A DNA stretch of 46,430 nt from Bacillota bacterium. Its GTDB lineage: Bacteria > Bacillota > Clostridia > Lutisporales > Lutisporaceae. The DNA lies in the NCBI GenBank assembly GCA_023230985.1, contig JALNWH010000003.1, positions 1-46,430 on the forward strand, given 5' to 3'. The notes beneath the pieces are model-generated. The model was not told the origin of the DNA, searched no databases, and saw nothing but the letters and a program-made list of their open reading frames with translations. Each line of letters starts with the position of its first letter. The stretch's first letter is position 1. Below are positions 34,154-43,427 of the stretch, piece after piece. The position numbers were made by a program, and so were the translations under genes.

Positions 34154-35308
34154 TCAATACGTGCTTAAAAAAACATCGTATGCCTGATCTAAATTCATCA
34201 TTCTTGGGTTGTAACGAAGCAAACGTTCATAGTTTTCTAAGGTATATTCTGCCATTTTAGGCAATTCACTTTTAGCTATATTATAGCTACTTATTTTAGT
34301 CCCAATTCCCATGCTATTTATCATGTCTTCCACAATATCACCTACTTTTGCAGCTGCATCAGATACAGGTAGGTTTTTAATGTTTCCTCCCAATGCTAAA
34401 GCAATGTTGCTAAACTTTTCCTGATTAGCTATGTAGTTATATCTCATTACGGCAGGCATAATAATAGCATTAGATCGGCCATGAGAAAAGCCAAAATACC
34501 TTGTAAAGGAATAGGCTAATGCATGTATCGCACCCAAACTAGAAGCACCATAAGACATATTAGCTAGCATAGAAGCTTCAGACATACCAATACGTGCATC
34601 TATATCATTACCATTAGCATATGCTCTTAAAAGAAATTTTCCTATTAGCTTTATTGCTTCTAATCCCACCATATTTGAATACGTATTTGCTTTTACTGAT
34701 ACATATCCTTCAATTGCGTGGCTTAAAGCATCGGCACCAGTCTCTGCTGTTACGTTAGGTGGCATTGAAATCGTCATCAAAGGATCTATTAATGTAACAT
34801 CAGCAAGAAGATATTTGCTTGCAATAGTTTGTTTAAAATTATTTTCATCAGTAAGTACAACATACATACCCACTTCACTCCCTGTCCCTGCTGTTGTGGG
34901 TATTAATATTTTTGGAATTGAAGGTTCGGGCACTTTGTTAATACCGTAGTAATTCTTGATATCATTTTTATTACCCAAACATACAGCTGTGGCTTTAGCA
35001 ACATCTATAACACTACCACCACCTACACCTATGATAATATCAGAATTGGATTTTCTAGCGTATTTTACACATTTATCAACAGTACTTACAGAAGGCTCAG
35101 GTTCAATATCATAAAAAATTTCAAATTCAAACTTCTTAGAAATAATATCTGTGATTATTTCTACTAATCCAGCCTTACGTATACCTGAATCACTTATAAC
35201 AAGCACTCTTTTTCCCTTTAAAAACTTTATGTCTTCACAGAGCCTATTTATAACATTGCACCCCATATAAATCTGACAAGGGCTCGTTATCAAGGAAATA
35301 CTCTCCAT
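34154..35308 (-). CDS. Iron-containing (group III) alcohol dehydrogenase
   Basis: The 384-residue NAD(P)-dependent enzyme shows the nucleotide motif GVGGGSVIDVAKA, TTAGTGSEV, and the iron ligands in ETGADALSHAIEGY, GAIHALAYS and GFSHGRSNA. It interconverts an aldehyde or ketone with an alcohol. It starts 4 bases after the aldehyde oxidoreductase gene ends. The pair could take an acid to its alcohol, or the reverse; direction and substrate are unknown. Confidence 0.92.
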   Translation of the reverse strand: MESISLITSPCQIYMGCNVINRLCEDIKFLKGKRVLVISDSGIRKAGLVEIITDIISKKFEFEIFYDIEPEPSVSTVDKCVKYARKSNSDIIIGVGGGSVIDVAKATAVCLGNKNDIKNYYGINKVPEPSIPKILIPTTAGTGSEVGMYVVLTDENNFKQTIASKYLLADVTLIDPLMTISMPPNVTAETGADALSHAIEGYVSVKANTYSNMVGLEAIKLIGKFLLRAYANGNDIDARIGMSEASMLANMSYGASSLGAIHALAYSFTRYFGFSHGRSNAIIMPAVMRYNYIANQEKFSNIALALGGNIKNLPVSDAAAKVGDIVEDMINSMGIGTKISSYNIAKSELPKMAEYTLENYERLLRYNPRMMNLDQAYDVFLSTY

Positions 35309-35312
35309 TTAA

Positions 35313-37019
35313 TCAACTCCTAAATAATTTTAAATTTTTTGTATCAATACTAAAACTTGAACCAGTAGGTGGAAGTGGTTCTGTGTAAAAAAACTCTGGA
35401 AGATTATTATTTATTATTCCTGCTTTCTGGTTAAAATCAAATTCTAGATTTAAAATTTCCTTTCCTAGGTTAATCACGTCCTCTTTTGTATGGTTAACTC
35501 CGATAAAAGCAGATATTAGCTTCCCAATCTTATGCATTGTTTCATCAGAAGGTCCTATGAGAATACATAGGCCCATTACATCAAAAACTGTTGTCATAAC
35601 CTGTAGGTCTTCAGAAATTTCAACCTGATACATATCTCCAATATTACCTAATTTATCTTGTGTTTCCTCACGATATCCAACTCTACCTGGCAAACAATTT
35701 CCTGCTGTATGGTCACCCCCCATTGGTGAAGTCGCATAAGTTACACCAGTACCTTTTAAGGCTCTAGGATCATAAGCTGCAATGCATTGTCCTTTAACCG
35801 TAGGTATCCTTTCAACCCCAAATGTTTTACCACTTATTTCTGTGCCTTGTCCTAACAAGCGCCCAAGTATAGTTCCATGCCGAATCTGGGCAAGTAAATT
35901 AAAAACATTTGAAGCATTTCCAAAATTAATAATTCCTGCTTCCATCGCCACACCAAGCGTCCCACCTAATTCAATAGTGTCCATTCCAAAGTCATCACAA
36001 AATCTATCAATTTGAGCAATTACGTCTAAATCAGAGATACCGAGATTAGATCCCATTAAAGCAATAGTTTCAAATTCCAAACTTGATGTAATATTCTTAC
36101 CTGTTTCATCCACATAAATATTTGAACAACGAATTGGGCAACCTTTATGACAACCGTGAGTTGGATGGCCGCCCCGTTTTTTAATCAAAGTTGCTAAACT
36201 CTCCCCACAAATTTTATCGGCATTTTCAAATGAACCGCTTGTATAATTACGAGTGGCCAACCCCCCTAGATTATTAATTAAATTGACAAGAACAGCAGTT
36301 CCATAATCCGTAAGGGCTTTTTTCGTTTTAATTAACTCTTTAGTCCAATCAAAATTAATCATTTTAAAACTATTTTTGTCTATTGGTTCTATTGATTTTC
36401 CATCTCCTTCAATAATAATTGCCTTTAATCCTCTTGACACCATTACATTTCCTAATCCGCCTCTCGCGCATTGTCTTGCTGGTATACCTTCCGCATCCGT
36501 TAAGGCAATCGTGGAGTTAGGATAACCCATTTCTGCAGCAGGGCCAGCAATAATAACACTAACATCTTTCCCATACTTCTTTAATATGATTTCACATGCC
36601 TCATAATTATCTTTACCCAAGATATCCGGTTCTCTTATTAATTCTGCTTTGCTTGAACCTACCCTTAGAACATACATCTCTTTATTTTTAGTTTTTCCCT
36701 CAATTATGATGGCTTTAATCCCCAATCTTCCTAACCTTTGTGCTGCTGTTCCACCAGCATTACTCTCTTTTATACCACCTGTTAATGGGCTTTTTGCACC
36801 TATAGAAAGCCTACATGAACATGGAACTTTACTTCCTGAAAATAAACCCGGAGCAATTATAATTTTATTATATAATCCTAGTGGTTCACAATCTGGTGGT
36901 ACCTCTTCATGAATGAGTTTACTAGTAATACCTCTGCCACCAAGTGCAATATATTCTTTTGGTGCACAGACATAACTAGTCTTCTTTTCTGTCATATTAA
37001 TTCTTAAAAAAAATGACAT
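35313..37019 (-). CDS. Aldehyde:ferredoxin oxidoreductase family protein (YdhV-like branch)
   Basis: The 568-residue tungsten or molybdenum bis-pterin enzyme oxidises aldehydes to acids, or the reverse, with ferredoxin. The N-terminal GGRGITSKLI and the pterin loop KSPLTGGIKESNAGG are present. Cluster cysteines are in HGCHKGCPIRCSN (C-x3-C-x3-C) with a later one in VMGLCILIG. The C-x3-C spacing, unlike C-x2-C in classic AOR, points to the YdhV-like branch. The N-terminus is a little shorter than usual. Cofactor supply may depend on the importer upstream at 20-23 kb. Confidence 0.9.
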   Translation of the reverse strand: MSFFLRINMTEKKTSYVCAPKEYIALGGRGITSKLIHEEVPPDCEPLGLYNKIIIAPGLFSGSKVPCSCRLSIGAKSPLTGGIKESNAGGTAAQRLGRLGIKAIIIEGKTKNKEMYVLRVGSSKAELIREPDILGKDNYEACEIILKKYGKDVSVIIAGPAAEMGYPNSTIALTDAEGIPARQCARGGLGNVMVSRGLKAIIIEGDGKSIEPIDKNSFKMINFDWTKELIKTKKALTDYGTAVLVNLINNLGGLATRNYTSGSFENADKICGESLATLIKKRGGHPTHGCHKGCPIRCSNIYVDETGKNITSSLEFETIALMGSNLGISDLDVIAQIDRFCDDFGMDTIELGGTLGVAMEAGIINFGNASNVFNLLAQIRHGTILGRLLGQGTEISGKTFGVERIPTVKGQCIAAYDPRALKGTGVTYATSPMGGDHTAGNCLPGRVGYREETQDKLGNIGDMYQVEISEDLQVMTTVFDVMGLCILIGPSDETMHKIGKLISAFIGVNHTKEDVINLGKEILNLEFDFNQKAGIINNNLPEFFYTEPLPPTGSSFSIDTKNLKLFRS

Positions 37020-37096
37020 GAGCTTTAATCCTCTCCTTTTTTAACTCTCACGGTAATTCCTTTTCAGCCCATAGTTTTATACCATTTTAAATCTTA

Positions 37097-38302
37097 TCAC
37101 TTCGGAAAAGTTAGTTTTCTTTTTTTAACATTTTGCCCTAAAGGATACTGATAATCGGGAGCAGGCCAATTATGGCGTTTTCGTTCCATAAGCCGATACA
37201 TACCAGCATGCTTTTTTGATTCCCAACCCATACCACTGCACGAAATCATAGATGGATCGTGATCTGAATACTCAATATAACCTTTTCCGGCGGCACCTTT
37301 AACTAATTCTTCGCCTATTTCTGTTCTAGTAATGGTTGCTACAACATGTTTACGGCCAGGTATAACTGGCTGAAATATATCGCCGCATGATATATCCGCC
37401 AACTCCGCGGAAAAATCAACGCACATAAGGCACCTATCACGCTTATAAGTAGCCGGTCCTAAGAAGTGCCAAGTGTAATCATGCTTGCTTGCCACGCTGT
37501 GTATTCTTTTATCTTTTGTAGTTACCATCAATGCTCCGGGTGCAGAACCGCCTCTATAATCTAAAGTCTCAATATCATCAAGAGATCTTACATCAGAAAA
37601 CTCACCGATCAAGTGTTTTATACCCTCGAAATAATAGGTCGCTGCACAAAAAAGCCCTATAGTAAATTTAATTGATTTTGCTATTTTTGATGGAACTCCG
37701 GATGCTTGTAATTTTCTGATTCCATGTATATGGCAAGGCATACCAACAACTGCAATTCTTTGAAGCTTTTCCTTCATTACAGCATCATGTAACAACTCAT
37801 TTACCGGTATGGCTTCAGCAGTCCACCGACAGGCATTAAGAACATCTTCAGGTGTTTTAGCTATAATAGGTTTCGCTCTGTAGGGTTTTTCTTTATCCCA
37901 TCCAACTAGCAGCGCTCCATCAATAATATCATTTTCCATAGCATATATAAGGAGTGCAGATACCATTCCACCACTTGAAGATACATTTTGAATATGTTTA
38001 TCTTTAGCCCAACCTTTATAACAACCTTTATATATACCTATCTCATCAGATATAAAATCCCGTTCTTGTCCCAAAAATTTCAAATCCAAATCCTTTAGTG
38101 GTATGTCCTTACCTGGACAAACTTTATAGCATATACCACATTCTTTGCATTTACCGGTTAAAATCGGCTCCGCCTCTTGATTTGAATAATCCATATCAAT
38201 TACCTTTGTAGGGCAAACACCAGCACATATGCCGCAAGCTGTACAAAGACCCTGTCCTATAACATCTGAGTAAAGATCATGAAATGCTAATTTATTACTC
38301 AT
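37097..38302 (-). CDS. FrhB-like iron-sulfur electron-transfer protein
   Basis: The 401-residue protein starts with two ferredoxin-type [4Fe-4S] motifs (CTACGICAGVCP and CKECGICYKVCP). The coenzyme F420 hydrogenase/dehydrogenase beta-subunit N and C domains follow (NVSSSGGMVSALL; AVVGMPCHIHGIRKLQ; CLMCVDFSAELADISCGD). It binds a flavin and moves electrons between ferredoxin and a partner. Leading the operon before the aldehyde oxidoreductase, it is probably the electron link for that enzyme. ATG 38302 follows AAGGAG by 9 bases; the open frame to 38326 overlaps that site. Confidence 0.88.
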   Translation of the reverse strand: MSNKLAFHDLYSDVIGQGLCTACGICAGVCPTKVIDMDYSNQEAEPILTGKCKECGICYKVCPGKDIPLKDLDLKFLGQERDFISDEIGIYKGCYKGWAKDKHIQNVSSSGGMVSALLIYAMENDIIDGALLVGWDKEKPYRAKPIIAKTPEDVLNACRWTAEAIPVNELLHDAVMKEKLQRIAVVGMPCHIHGIRKLQASGVPSKIAKSIKFTIGLFCAATYYFEGIKHLIGEFSDVRSLDDIETLDYRGGSAPGALMVTTKDKRIHSVASKHDYTWHFLGPATYKRDRCLMCVDFSAELADISCGDIFQPVIPGRKHVVATITRTEIGEELVKGAAGKGYIEYSDHDPSMISCSGMGWESKKHAGMYRLMERKRHNWPAPDYQYPLGQNVKKRKLTFPK

Positions 38303-38352
38303 TAAGTCCCGCTCCTTTTTAATCAATCAATATATTTCTTAACATAGCTTGT

Positions 38353-38394
38353 AATAAGTCAGGAAACAATTATAAATTTATTCCCTGACTTATT
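38353..38394. terminator. Stem-loop between the bicupin and FrhB-like genes
   Basis: AATAAGTCAGG (38353-38363) and CCTGACTTATT (38384-38394) form an 11-pair stem in the 105-base gap. On the minus strand it is not followed by a T-run, so termination may be partial. It marks the likely border between the two catabolic operons. Confidence 0.5.
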
Positions 38395-38407
38395 TTATAT
38401 TACAATT

Positions 38408-39148
38408 TTAGCGTGATTTTGGATCACGGTACCTAAATTCCAAGCTGATACAGCCATTAGGATGGTATAAAGGTCCATGCTTCATTCCTGGAGGACGACA
38501 AGCATAGAATCCTTCGCCAAAAGTCATACCTAAACTAACATCTATAATTCCACCCCAGATGATGAACACTTCTTCCCATATATCATGAACCAATACTTTC
38601 CCTTTGGGGTTGTTGTAGTCCAAAAGAGCATCTGTCATATCGGGCTGGCTATATATTAATCTTGTATAGTCACCGGTTTCAGGGTCTTTACTTAATATCT
38701 TTTCATATTGACCGGGTGCACCTTCTATAGCTTGCCAAGGTAAAATGCTGGTATCGAAAAATTCAAGTTCAGGTTTTTTTCTAATACCATCTCTGTATCT
38801 ATTTTCTACACTAATGCAACCATTAGGATGGAATAGAGGGCCATGCCACATTCCTGGTGGTCTGCATGCGTAAAAATGTGTACCGAATGTTTGATTAAGT
38901 GTAGTATCAATTATACCGCCTTTGTAGGTGAATACTTCTTCCCATATATCATGTATCAAAGCTTTACCGGCGGGTTTATCGTAGTTTAACAAAGCCCCGG
39001 TTAAATCAGGCTGACTATAAATCATTCTTGTATAGTCACCAGTCTCAGGATCACGGCTTAAAATTTTTTCATATTGCCCTGTTGCTCCTTTTATCTCTTG
39101 CCATGGTATAGTCCTTGTATCAAAGAATTCCAGTTCGGGTTTTGCCAT
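38408..39148 (-). CDS. Bicupin protein (ChrR-cupin-like) made by internal duplication
   Basis: The 246-residue protein consists of two near-identical cupin units (residues ~3-120 and ~124-241). By eye about 89 of 118 positions match. Each unit has IHDIWEEVF (or VHDIWEEVF) and CRPPGM-HGP-HPNGCIS motifs with conserved Glu and His that look like metal ligands. Function is unknown; cupins of this kind include dioxygenases, isomerases and sensors. It is the last gene of its operon, 19 bases after the DUF2848 gene. AGGAGG precedes the ATG. Confidence 0.75.
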   Translation of the reverse strand: MAKPELEFFDTRTIPWQEIKGATGQYEKILSRDPETGDYTRMIYSQPDLTGALLNYDKPAGKALIHDIWEEVFTYKGGIIDTTLNQTFGTHFYACRPPGMWHGPLFHPNGCISVENRYRDGIRKKPELEFFDTSILPWQAIEGAPGQYEKILSKDPETGDYTRLIYSQPDMTDALLDYNNPKGKVLVHDIWEEVFIIWGGIIDVSLGMTFGEGFYACRPPGMKHGPLYHPNGCISLEFRYRDPKSR

Positions 39149-39167
39149 AACTATAACCTCCTGTTTA

Positions 39168-39863
39168 CTATTTTTTTATCCACTTAATGGGTTCTATTTT
39201 ATATTGATGTTTTATTCTTTTTTCTTTTATAGGGTCATATAACTCAAAAACAAATTCATTGCTATAATTTAAATCACCGGATAGTGTGGGAAATGTTCCT
39301 CCTGTTATCAGCGCATTTTTTATATCCCCACCTACTGCCTTTTCTCTTGCTTTTTCAAGTATTTCTTCTGGGCGTAACATTTCTTCCAACTTACCTTCTT
39401 GATAAAGTACCGGTTTCCCGTCTTCTATAACCCAGGCACGCATTACTAACTCATCCCAATGTTCAATTACATCTTCATATCTCCATAATTCAGGTGATAT
39501 AGGTGTATCAAAAACCTGTTTTGCCAAATTTGTATTATATGTCTGTAAATCTCTATCCGTATGATCGCTACATACTCCTACATAGATTTGTTCTTTTTCA
39601 TCTGTTAGTAAGACAAATTCTACTTCTCCGGAACTCTTTCTTCCCGGAACATATTCCAATACCGTTTCAGTTGTTATCCTATCTGATATTTTGGCATGAA
39701 ATATGGGTGCCTCATCAGATAGTTGAACACCGGTTTTTCGAAGTTCTTCAAGATGTTTTTTTACTTCTTCTATATCGCGAGAAGTACGTCCGGCTAATAA
39801 TTGTTTGTCTATGCAAACCGCAATTTTTTGTCCATCTAAGTTAAATTCAAGTTTCTTTCCCAT
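39168..39863 (-). CDS. DUF2848-family protein (fumarylacetoacetate-hydrolase-like)
   Basis: The 231-residue protein has the diagnostic YVGVCSDHTDRDLQ segment and EYVPGRKSSGEVEFVL. The family is distantly related to fumarylacetoacetate hydrolases but has no assigned reaction. If it is a C-C hydrolase it could release fumarate, pyruvate or another short acid, which would fit the malic enzyme and fumarase genes upstream. GGAGG precedes the ATG, and 18 bases separate it from the nitrilase gene. Confidence 0.8.
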   Translation of the reverse strand: MGKKLEFNLDGQKIAVCIDKQLLAGRTSRDIEEVKKHLEELRKTGVQLSDEAPIFHAKISDRITTETVLEYVPGRKSSGEVEFVLLTDEKEQIYVGVCSDHTDRDLQTYNTNLAKQVFDTPISPELWRYEDVIEHWDELVMRAWVIEDGKPVLYQEGKLEEMLRPEEILEKAREKAVGGDIKNALITGGTFPTLSGDLNYSNEFVFELYDPIKEKRIKHQYKIEPIKWIKK

Positions 39864-39881
39864 AATTACACCTCCACTTTG

Positions 39882-40670
39882 TTAAAAAGTTAATACTCGA
39901 GTTTTAAGGTGCGGTGTGTTTTGACGGAATTTACGCAATTCTTCCAAATCAATTTCACCTTTAACAATACATTGAGTTAGACCGCCGGATGCAATAGATA
40001 TACCATGGGGATCTACTATTGCACTATGTCCGAAATTTTGGACTCCTTCATTTGTTCCACATGCATTACATGATATTAAATAAGCTTGATTCTCGTTTGC
40101 TCGAGCGTGCATCAAGTCTATCCAGTTTTCTACTCTTTGCAACGGCCATGCAGCCGGTTGTAAAAATATTTCTGCGTTATCGTATATTGCCATCCTTCTA
40201 TATAGCTCAGGAAAACGCAAGTCATAGCAAATACCGAATCCTATTACACCTAATTCGGTTTCTACTGTTACATGGTCTGTTCCCGGCTCTAAAAAGTCTA
40301 CTTCTGCTGCACCTTTTCTTGTTACCAAGTGAATTTTTCTATAAGTTGCAGCTATTTTACCGTCAGGCCCTACAAGCACTGCTGTATTGTATTTTTTTGC
40401 TCCGTCTTTTTCAACTATAGTACCTCCCATAATATAAGCATTATGCTTTTTTGCCTTTTCAGATATCATTGAAATAGTCGGCCCGTCTAATGTTTCTGCA
40501 TACGATTCATATTTTCCAAATGATAAAAAACCCACATTCCACATTTCAGGTAATAATATCAAATCAAATTCAGATACTTCATCTATAAGTTTTGAAACTT
40601 GATCCAATCTCTCTTCTTTTGTGTGATTATCATTTATACAATGTTGGATAGAAGCCACTTTAACTGTCAT
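39882..40670 (-). CDS. Carbon-nitrogen hydrolase (nitrilase superfamily, omega-amidase-like)
   Basis: The 262-residue enzyme has the Glu-Lys-Cys triad in LLPEMWNVGF, YRKIHL and GFGICYDLRFPE. This signature resembles omega-amidase/Nit2 proteins, which hydrolyse the terminal amide of a dicarboxylic acid monoamide. It is cytosolic. It would release ammonia and a dicarboxylate, a fitting upstream step for DUF2848 and fumarase. The ATG follows AGGAGG; 61 bases separate it from malic enzyme. Substrate unknown. Confidence 0.9.
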   Translation of the reverse strand: MTVKVASIQHCINDNHTKEERLDQVSKLIDEVSEFDLILLPEMWNVGFLSFGKYESYAETLDGPTISMISEKAKKHNAYIMGGTIVEKDGAKKYNTAVLVGPDGKIAATYRKIHLVTRKGAAEVDFLEPGTDHVTVETELGVIGFGICYDLRFPELYRRMAIYDNAEIFLQPAAWPLQRVENWIDLMHARANENQAYLISCNACGTNEGVQNFGHSAIVDPHGISIASGGLTQCIVKGEIDLEELRKFRQNTPHLKTRVLTF

Positions 40671-40731
40671 AGATTACACCTCCTAGATAAATATTAAAAT
40701 TCATTTCTCTCTTTGGCTTACTGCTTAGCAA

Positions 40732-41907
40732 TTATTTTCTAATAACCCCACTTTTTAATGCAGCTTCTGCTACTGCTTTTGCAACTGCAGGGACAACTTT
40801 TTTATCAAAGGGATATGGTATGATATAATCATCTTTAAGCTCTTCATCTACTATTAGCTCTGATAATGCCTTAGCAGCAGCTATCTTCATCTCTTCATTG
40901 ATACATGTAGCTTTAACATCTAATGCGCCTCTAAAAATTCCTGGAAATGCTAATACGTTGTTAATTTGATTTGGATAATCGGATCTTCCCGTTCCGACTA
41001 TGCGTGCACCTGCCTTTTTAGCAATATCCGGATCAATTTCCGGTATTGGATTGGCCATTGCAAATATAATAGCATCCTTGTTCATACTTTTTACCATTTT
41101 TTCATCAACTATATTAGCTGAAGAAACGCCAATGAATACATCTGCACCTTCTAGTGCGTCACCAAGATTACCGGATTTTTTATTCCTATTTGTTATTCCC
41201 GCCATCTCCTCTTTTGCCCAATTCATTCCGGTATTTCTTCCTTTATATATAATCCCACTTCTGTCGCAAATAAGCATATCTTTAACTCCAACATTAAGAA
41301 TAATTTTTGCTATAGCTATACCTGCTGCTCCCGAACCGTTTATTACTACTACTATATCTTCCATTTTCTTTTTGGTTATTCTTAATGCATTGAACAAAGA
41401 AGCAAGTACTATAATAGCTGTACCATGTTGATCATCATGAAACACAGGAATTGACAACTTTTCTTTTAATTTATTTTCAATCTCAAAGCATGCTGGGGCG
41501 GCAATATCTTCTAAATTTATACCACCAAAAGCCGGCTCAATTTGTGTTACTATATCGACTATTTTATCAATATCTGATGTGTTTAGACAAATGGGAAATG
41601 CATCCACGTTTCCGAATTCTTTAAACAACACTGCCTTGCCCTCCATTACAGGAAGCGCCGCGTGTGGTCCGATGTTTCCCAAACCTAAGACAGCAGTGCC
41701 ATCCGATACTACAGCTACCATATTCCCTTTTGATGTGTATTCATATACTGTTTCTTTATTTTGGTGTATCTCTTTACAAGGTTCTGCAACTCCCGGGGTG
41801 TAAGCCAAGCTAAGGCTTTCTCTATCCTTAACAGCTACTTTACTTATTACTTCCAGCTTACCTTTGTTATCCTTATGCAATTTCAATGCATCTTCTCTTA
41901 GTGACAT
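40732..41907 (-). CDS. Malic enzyme (malate to pyruvate, short bacterial form)
   Basis: The 391-residue NAD(P)-dependent decarboxylating malate dehydrogenase has the malic N-domain (SLAYTPGVAEPC), the metal segment FGGINLEDI, HDDQHGTAI and a Rossmann motif (VVINGSGAAGIAIAKI). It lacks the phosphotransacetylase fusion seen in long forms. It lies just after fumarase in the same operon, so it would make pyruvate, CO2 and reduced cofactor from fumarate-derived malate. Confidence 0.94.
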   Translation of the reverse strand: MSLREDALKLHKDNKGKLEVISKVAVKDRESLSLAYTPGVAEPCKEIHQNKETVYEYTSKGNMVAVVSDGTAVLGLGNIGPHAALPVMEGKAVLFKEFGNVDAFPICLNTSDIDKIVDIVTQIEPAFGGINLEDIAAPACFEIENKLKEKLSIPVFHDDQHGTAIIVLASLFNALRITKKKMEDIVVVINGSGAAGIAIAKIILNVGVKDMLICDRSGIIYKGRNTGMNWAKEEMAGITNRNKKSGNLGDALEGADVFIGVSSANIVDEKMVKSMNKDAIIFAMANPIPEIDPDIAKKAGARIVGTGRSDYPNQINNVLAFPGIFRGALDVKATCINEEMKIAAAKALSELIVDEELKDDYIIPYPFDKKVVPAVAKAVAEAALKSGVIRK

Positions 41908-41924
41908 TCTTTATTGCACCTACC

Positions 41925-42473
41925 TTATTTCTTATATTGTTCTTTACCGGTTTTATATAAATCGTTGCCCTCAAAATCAATAATAACCGTTACAGGAAAA
42001 TTTTCTACTTTTAGTTTATATATAGCTTCAGGACCTAGTTCAGGAAAAGCAATTACTTCAGCCTCTTTGATAGATTCTGCCAGTAAAGCTCCTGCCCCGC
42101 CTATAGCGGCAAAATATACTGCTTTATTTTTTATTATTGAATCAACAACATCTTTATTTCTTAATCCTTTTCCTATCATACCTTTAAGCCCCTTTTCCAT
42201 TAAAAGTGGAGCATAAGCATCCATTCTCCCACTTGTAGTCGGTCCTGCTGAACCTATTACTTTTCCAGGTTTTGCAGGGCATGGGCCAACATAATAAATA
42301 ACTTGTCCTTCCAATTCAAGAGGTAATTTTTCTCCTCTGTTTAGCATATCAACCAATCTTTTATGTGCCGCATCCCGCCCGGTATATATATAACCATTTA
42401 ACAAAACTCTATCACCGGATTGCAGTCCAGTTACAGTTTCATCTGTTAATGGTGTATTAACTCGTTTTGTCAT
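41925..42473 (-). CDS. Fumarate hydratase class I beta subunit (or tartrate dehydratase-like)
   Basis: The 182-residue C-terminal half of a class I hydro-lyase has the motifs DRVLLNGYIYTGRDAAH, GPTTSGRMDAY and GKGLRNKDV. It pairs with the alpha subunit upstream (21-base gap). Followed by malic enzyme, fumarate to malate is more likely than tartrate or another hydroxy-acid. GGAGG precedes the ATG. Confidence 0.92.
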   Translation of the reverse strand: MTKRVNTPLTDETVTGLQSGDRVLLNGYIYTGRDAAHKRLVDMLNRGEKLPLELEGQVIYYVGPCPAKPGKVIGSAGPTTSGRMDAYAPLLMEKGLKGMIGKGLRNKDVVDSIIKNKAVYFAAIGGAGALLAESIKEAEVIAFPELGPEAIYKLKVENFPVTVIIDFEGNDLYKTGKEQYKK

Positions 42474-42494
42474 ATTCTTGTACCTCCATTGATT

Positions 42495-43340
42495 TTAAAT
42501 TAGCACTTCTTGATGTCTTGCGGCATGACATTGAATGTTAATAGCCACGGGCATACTTGCTATGTGGGCGGGAAATGTTTCTATATTTACCGCCAATGCC
42601 GTCATTCTACCACCGAAACCTTGAGGCCCAATACCTAAGTTATTTATTTCTTCCAACAATTCTTTCTCCAATTGTGCTACTTTGGGGTTAATATTATGTT
42701 CGCCAATATTACGTAAAAGGGATTTTTTTGCTAAAAGTGTTGTCTTCTCTATTGTTCCTCCAATACCAATACCGACTATAATAGGAGGACATGGGTTGGA
42801 ACCTGCGTTTTCTACAGTATTAATTACAAACTTCTTAATCCCTTCAATCCCATCAGAAGGTTTTAGCATTGCTAACGAACTCATGTTTTCACTTCCGCCA
42901 CCTTTTGGAGCAACAACAATTTTCACTTTATCTCCTTTTACAATTGTTGTGTGAATAATTGCAGGGGTGTTATCTCCGGTGTTTTTTCTTTCAATAAAAG
43001 GATCGTCTACACTGGATTTTCTTAAATAACCATTAGTATATCCCAAACTAACACCTTTATTAATGGCCTCATTGAGATCTCCACCTACCAATCTAACGTC
43101 TTGGCCTAATTCTAAAAATACGACAGCTAAACCGGTATCTTGGCATATTGGAACATCATCTTTTCTAGCTATATCTTGGTTTTTTAATATGTCATTTAGT
43201 ATTTCTTTTCCTAGGGGTGATTCTTCTTTTTTTACTGCCTTTTCTAAAGCTTCTTTTACATCTTGCGGTAAATAGTAATTTGCATCAATACATAGTTTTT
43301 CTACTGCCTTAGTAATAATATCCACGTTAATTTCTCTCAT
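42495..43340 (-). CDS. Fumarate hydratase class I alpha subunit
   Basis: The 281-residue Fe-S half of the enzyme has candidate [4Fe-4S] ligands at the CQDTGLAVVF cysteine and NPCPPIIVG, with GGGSENMSSLAMLKPSDG between and a further cysteine near the end (QCHAARH). The oxygen-sensitive cluster fits an anaerobe. ATG 43340 follows AGAAGG with 6-base spacing; the upstream TTG at 43358 would start inside that region. It begins the fumarase-malic enzyme-nitrilase operon. Confidence 0.92.
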   Translation of the reverse strand: MREINVDIITKAVEKLCIDANYYLPQDVKEALEKAVKKEESPLGKEILNDILKNQDIARKDDVPICQDTGLAVVFLELGQDVRLVGGDLNEAINKGVSLGYTNGYLRKSSVDDPFIERKNTGDNTPAIIHTTIVKGDKVKIVVAPKGGGSENMSSLAMLKPSDGIEGIKKFVINTVENAGSNPCPPIIVGIGIGGTIEKTTLLAKKSLLRNIGEHNINPKVAQLEKELLEEINNLGIGPQGFGGRMTALAVNIETFPAHIASMPVAINIQCHAARHQEVLI

Positions 43341-43380
43341 TTGTTTCCTTCTTTCCAATCAAACTTATTAGATAATAACA

Positions 43381-43410
43381 TCCTGCGGGAGTAAATTGTC
43401 TCCCACAGGA
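43381..43410 (-). terminator. Terminator-like stem after the 43428-44339 gene
   Basis: On the minus strand TCCTGTGGGAG pairs fully with CTCCCGCAGGA, using one G-U wobble that would be a mismatch on the other strand. This shows the stem is meant for the minus transcript. A T-rich TGTTATTAT follows. It separates the unknown gene from fumarase alpha. Confidence 0.65.
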
Positions 43411-43427
43411 GTTAAAACTCATGAAGT

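Noticed and set aside
39503..40420. Plus-strand frames of 113 and 133 codons over the DUF2848 and nitrilase genes
   Set aside because: They are shadows of well-supported minus-strand genes; the translations are Leu/Phe-rich without motifs.
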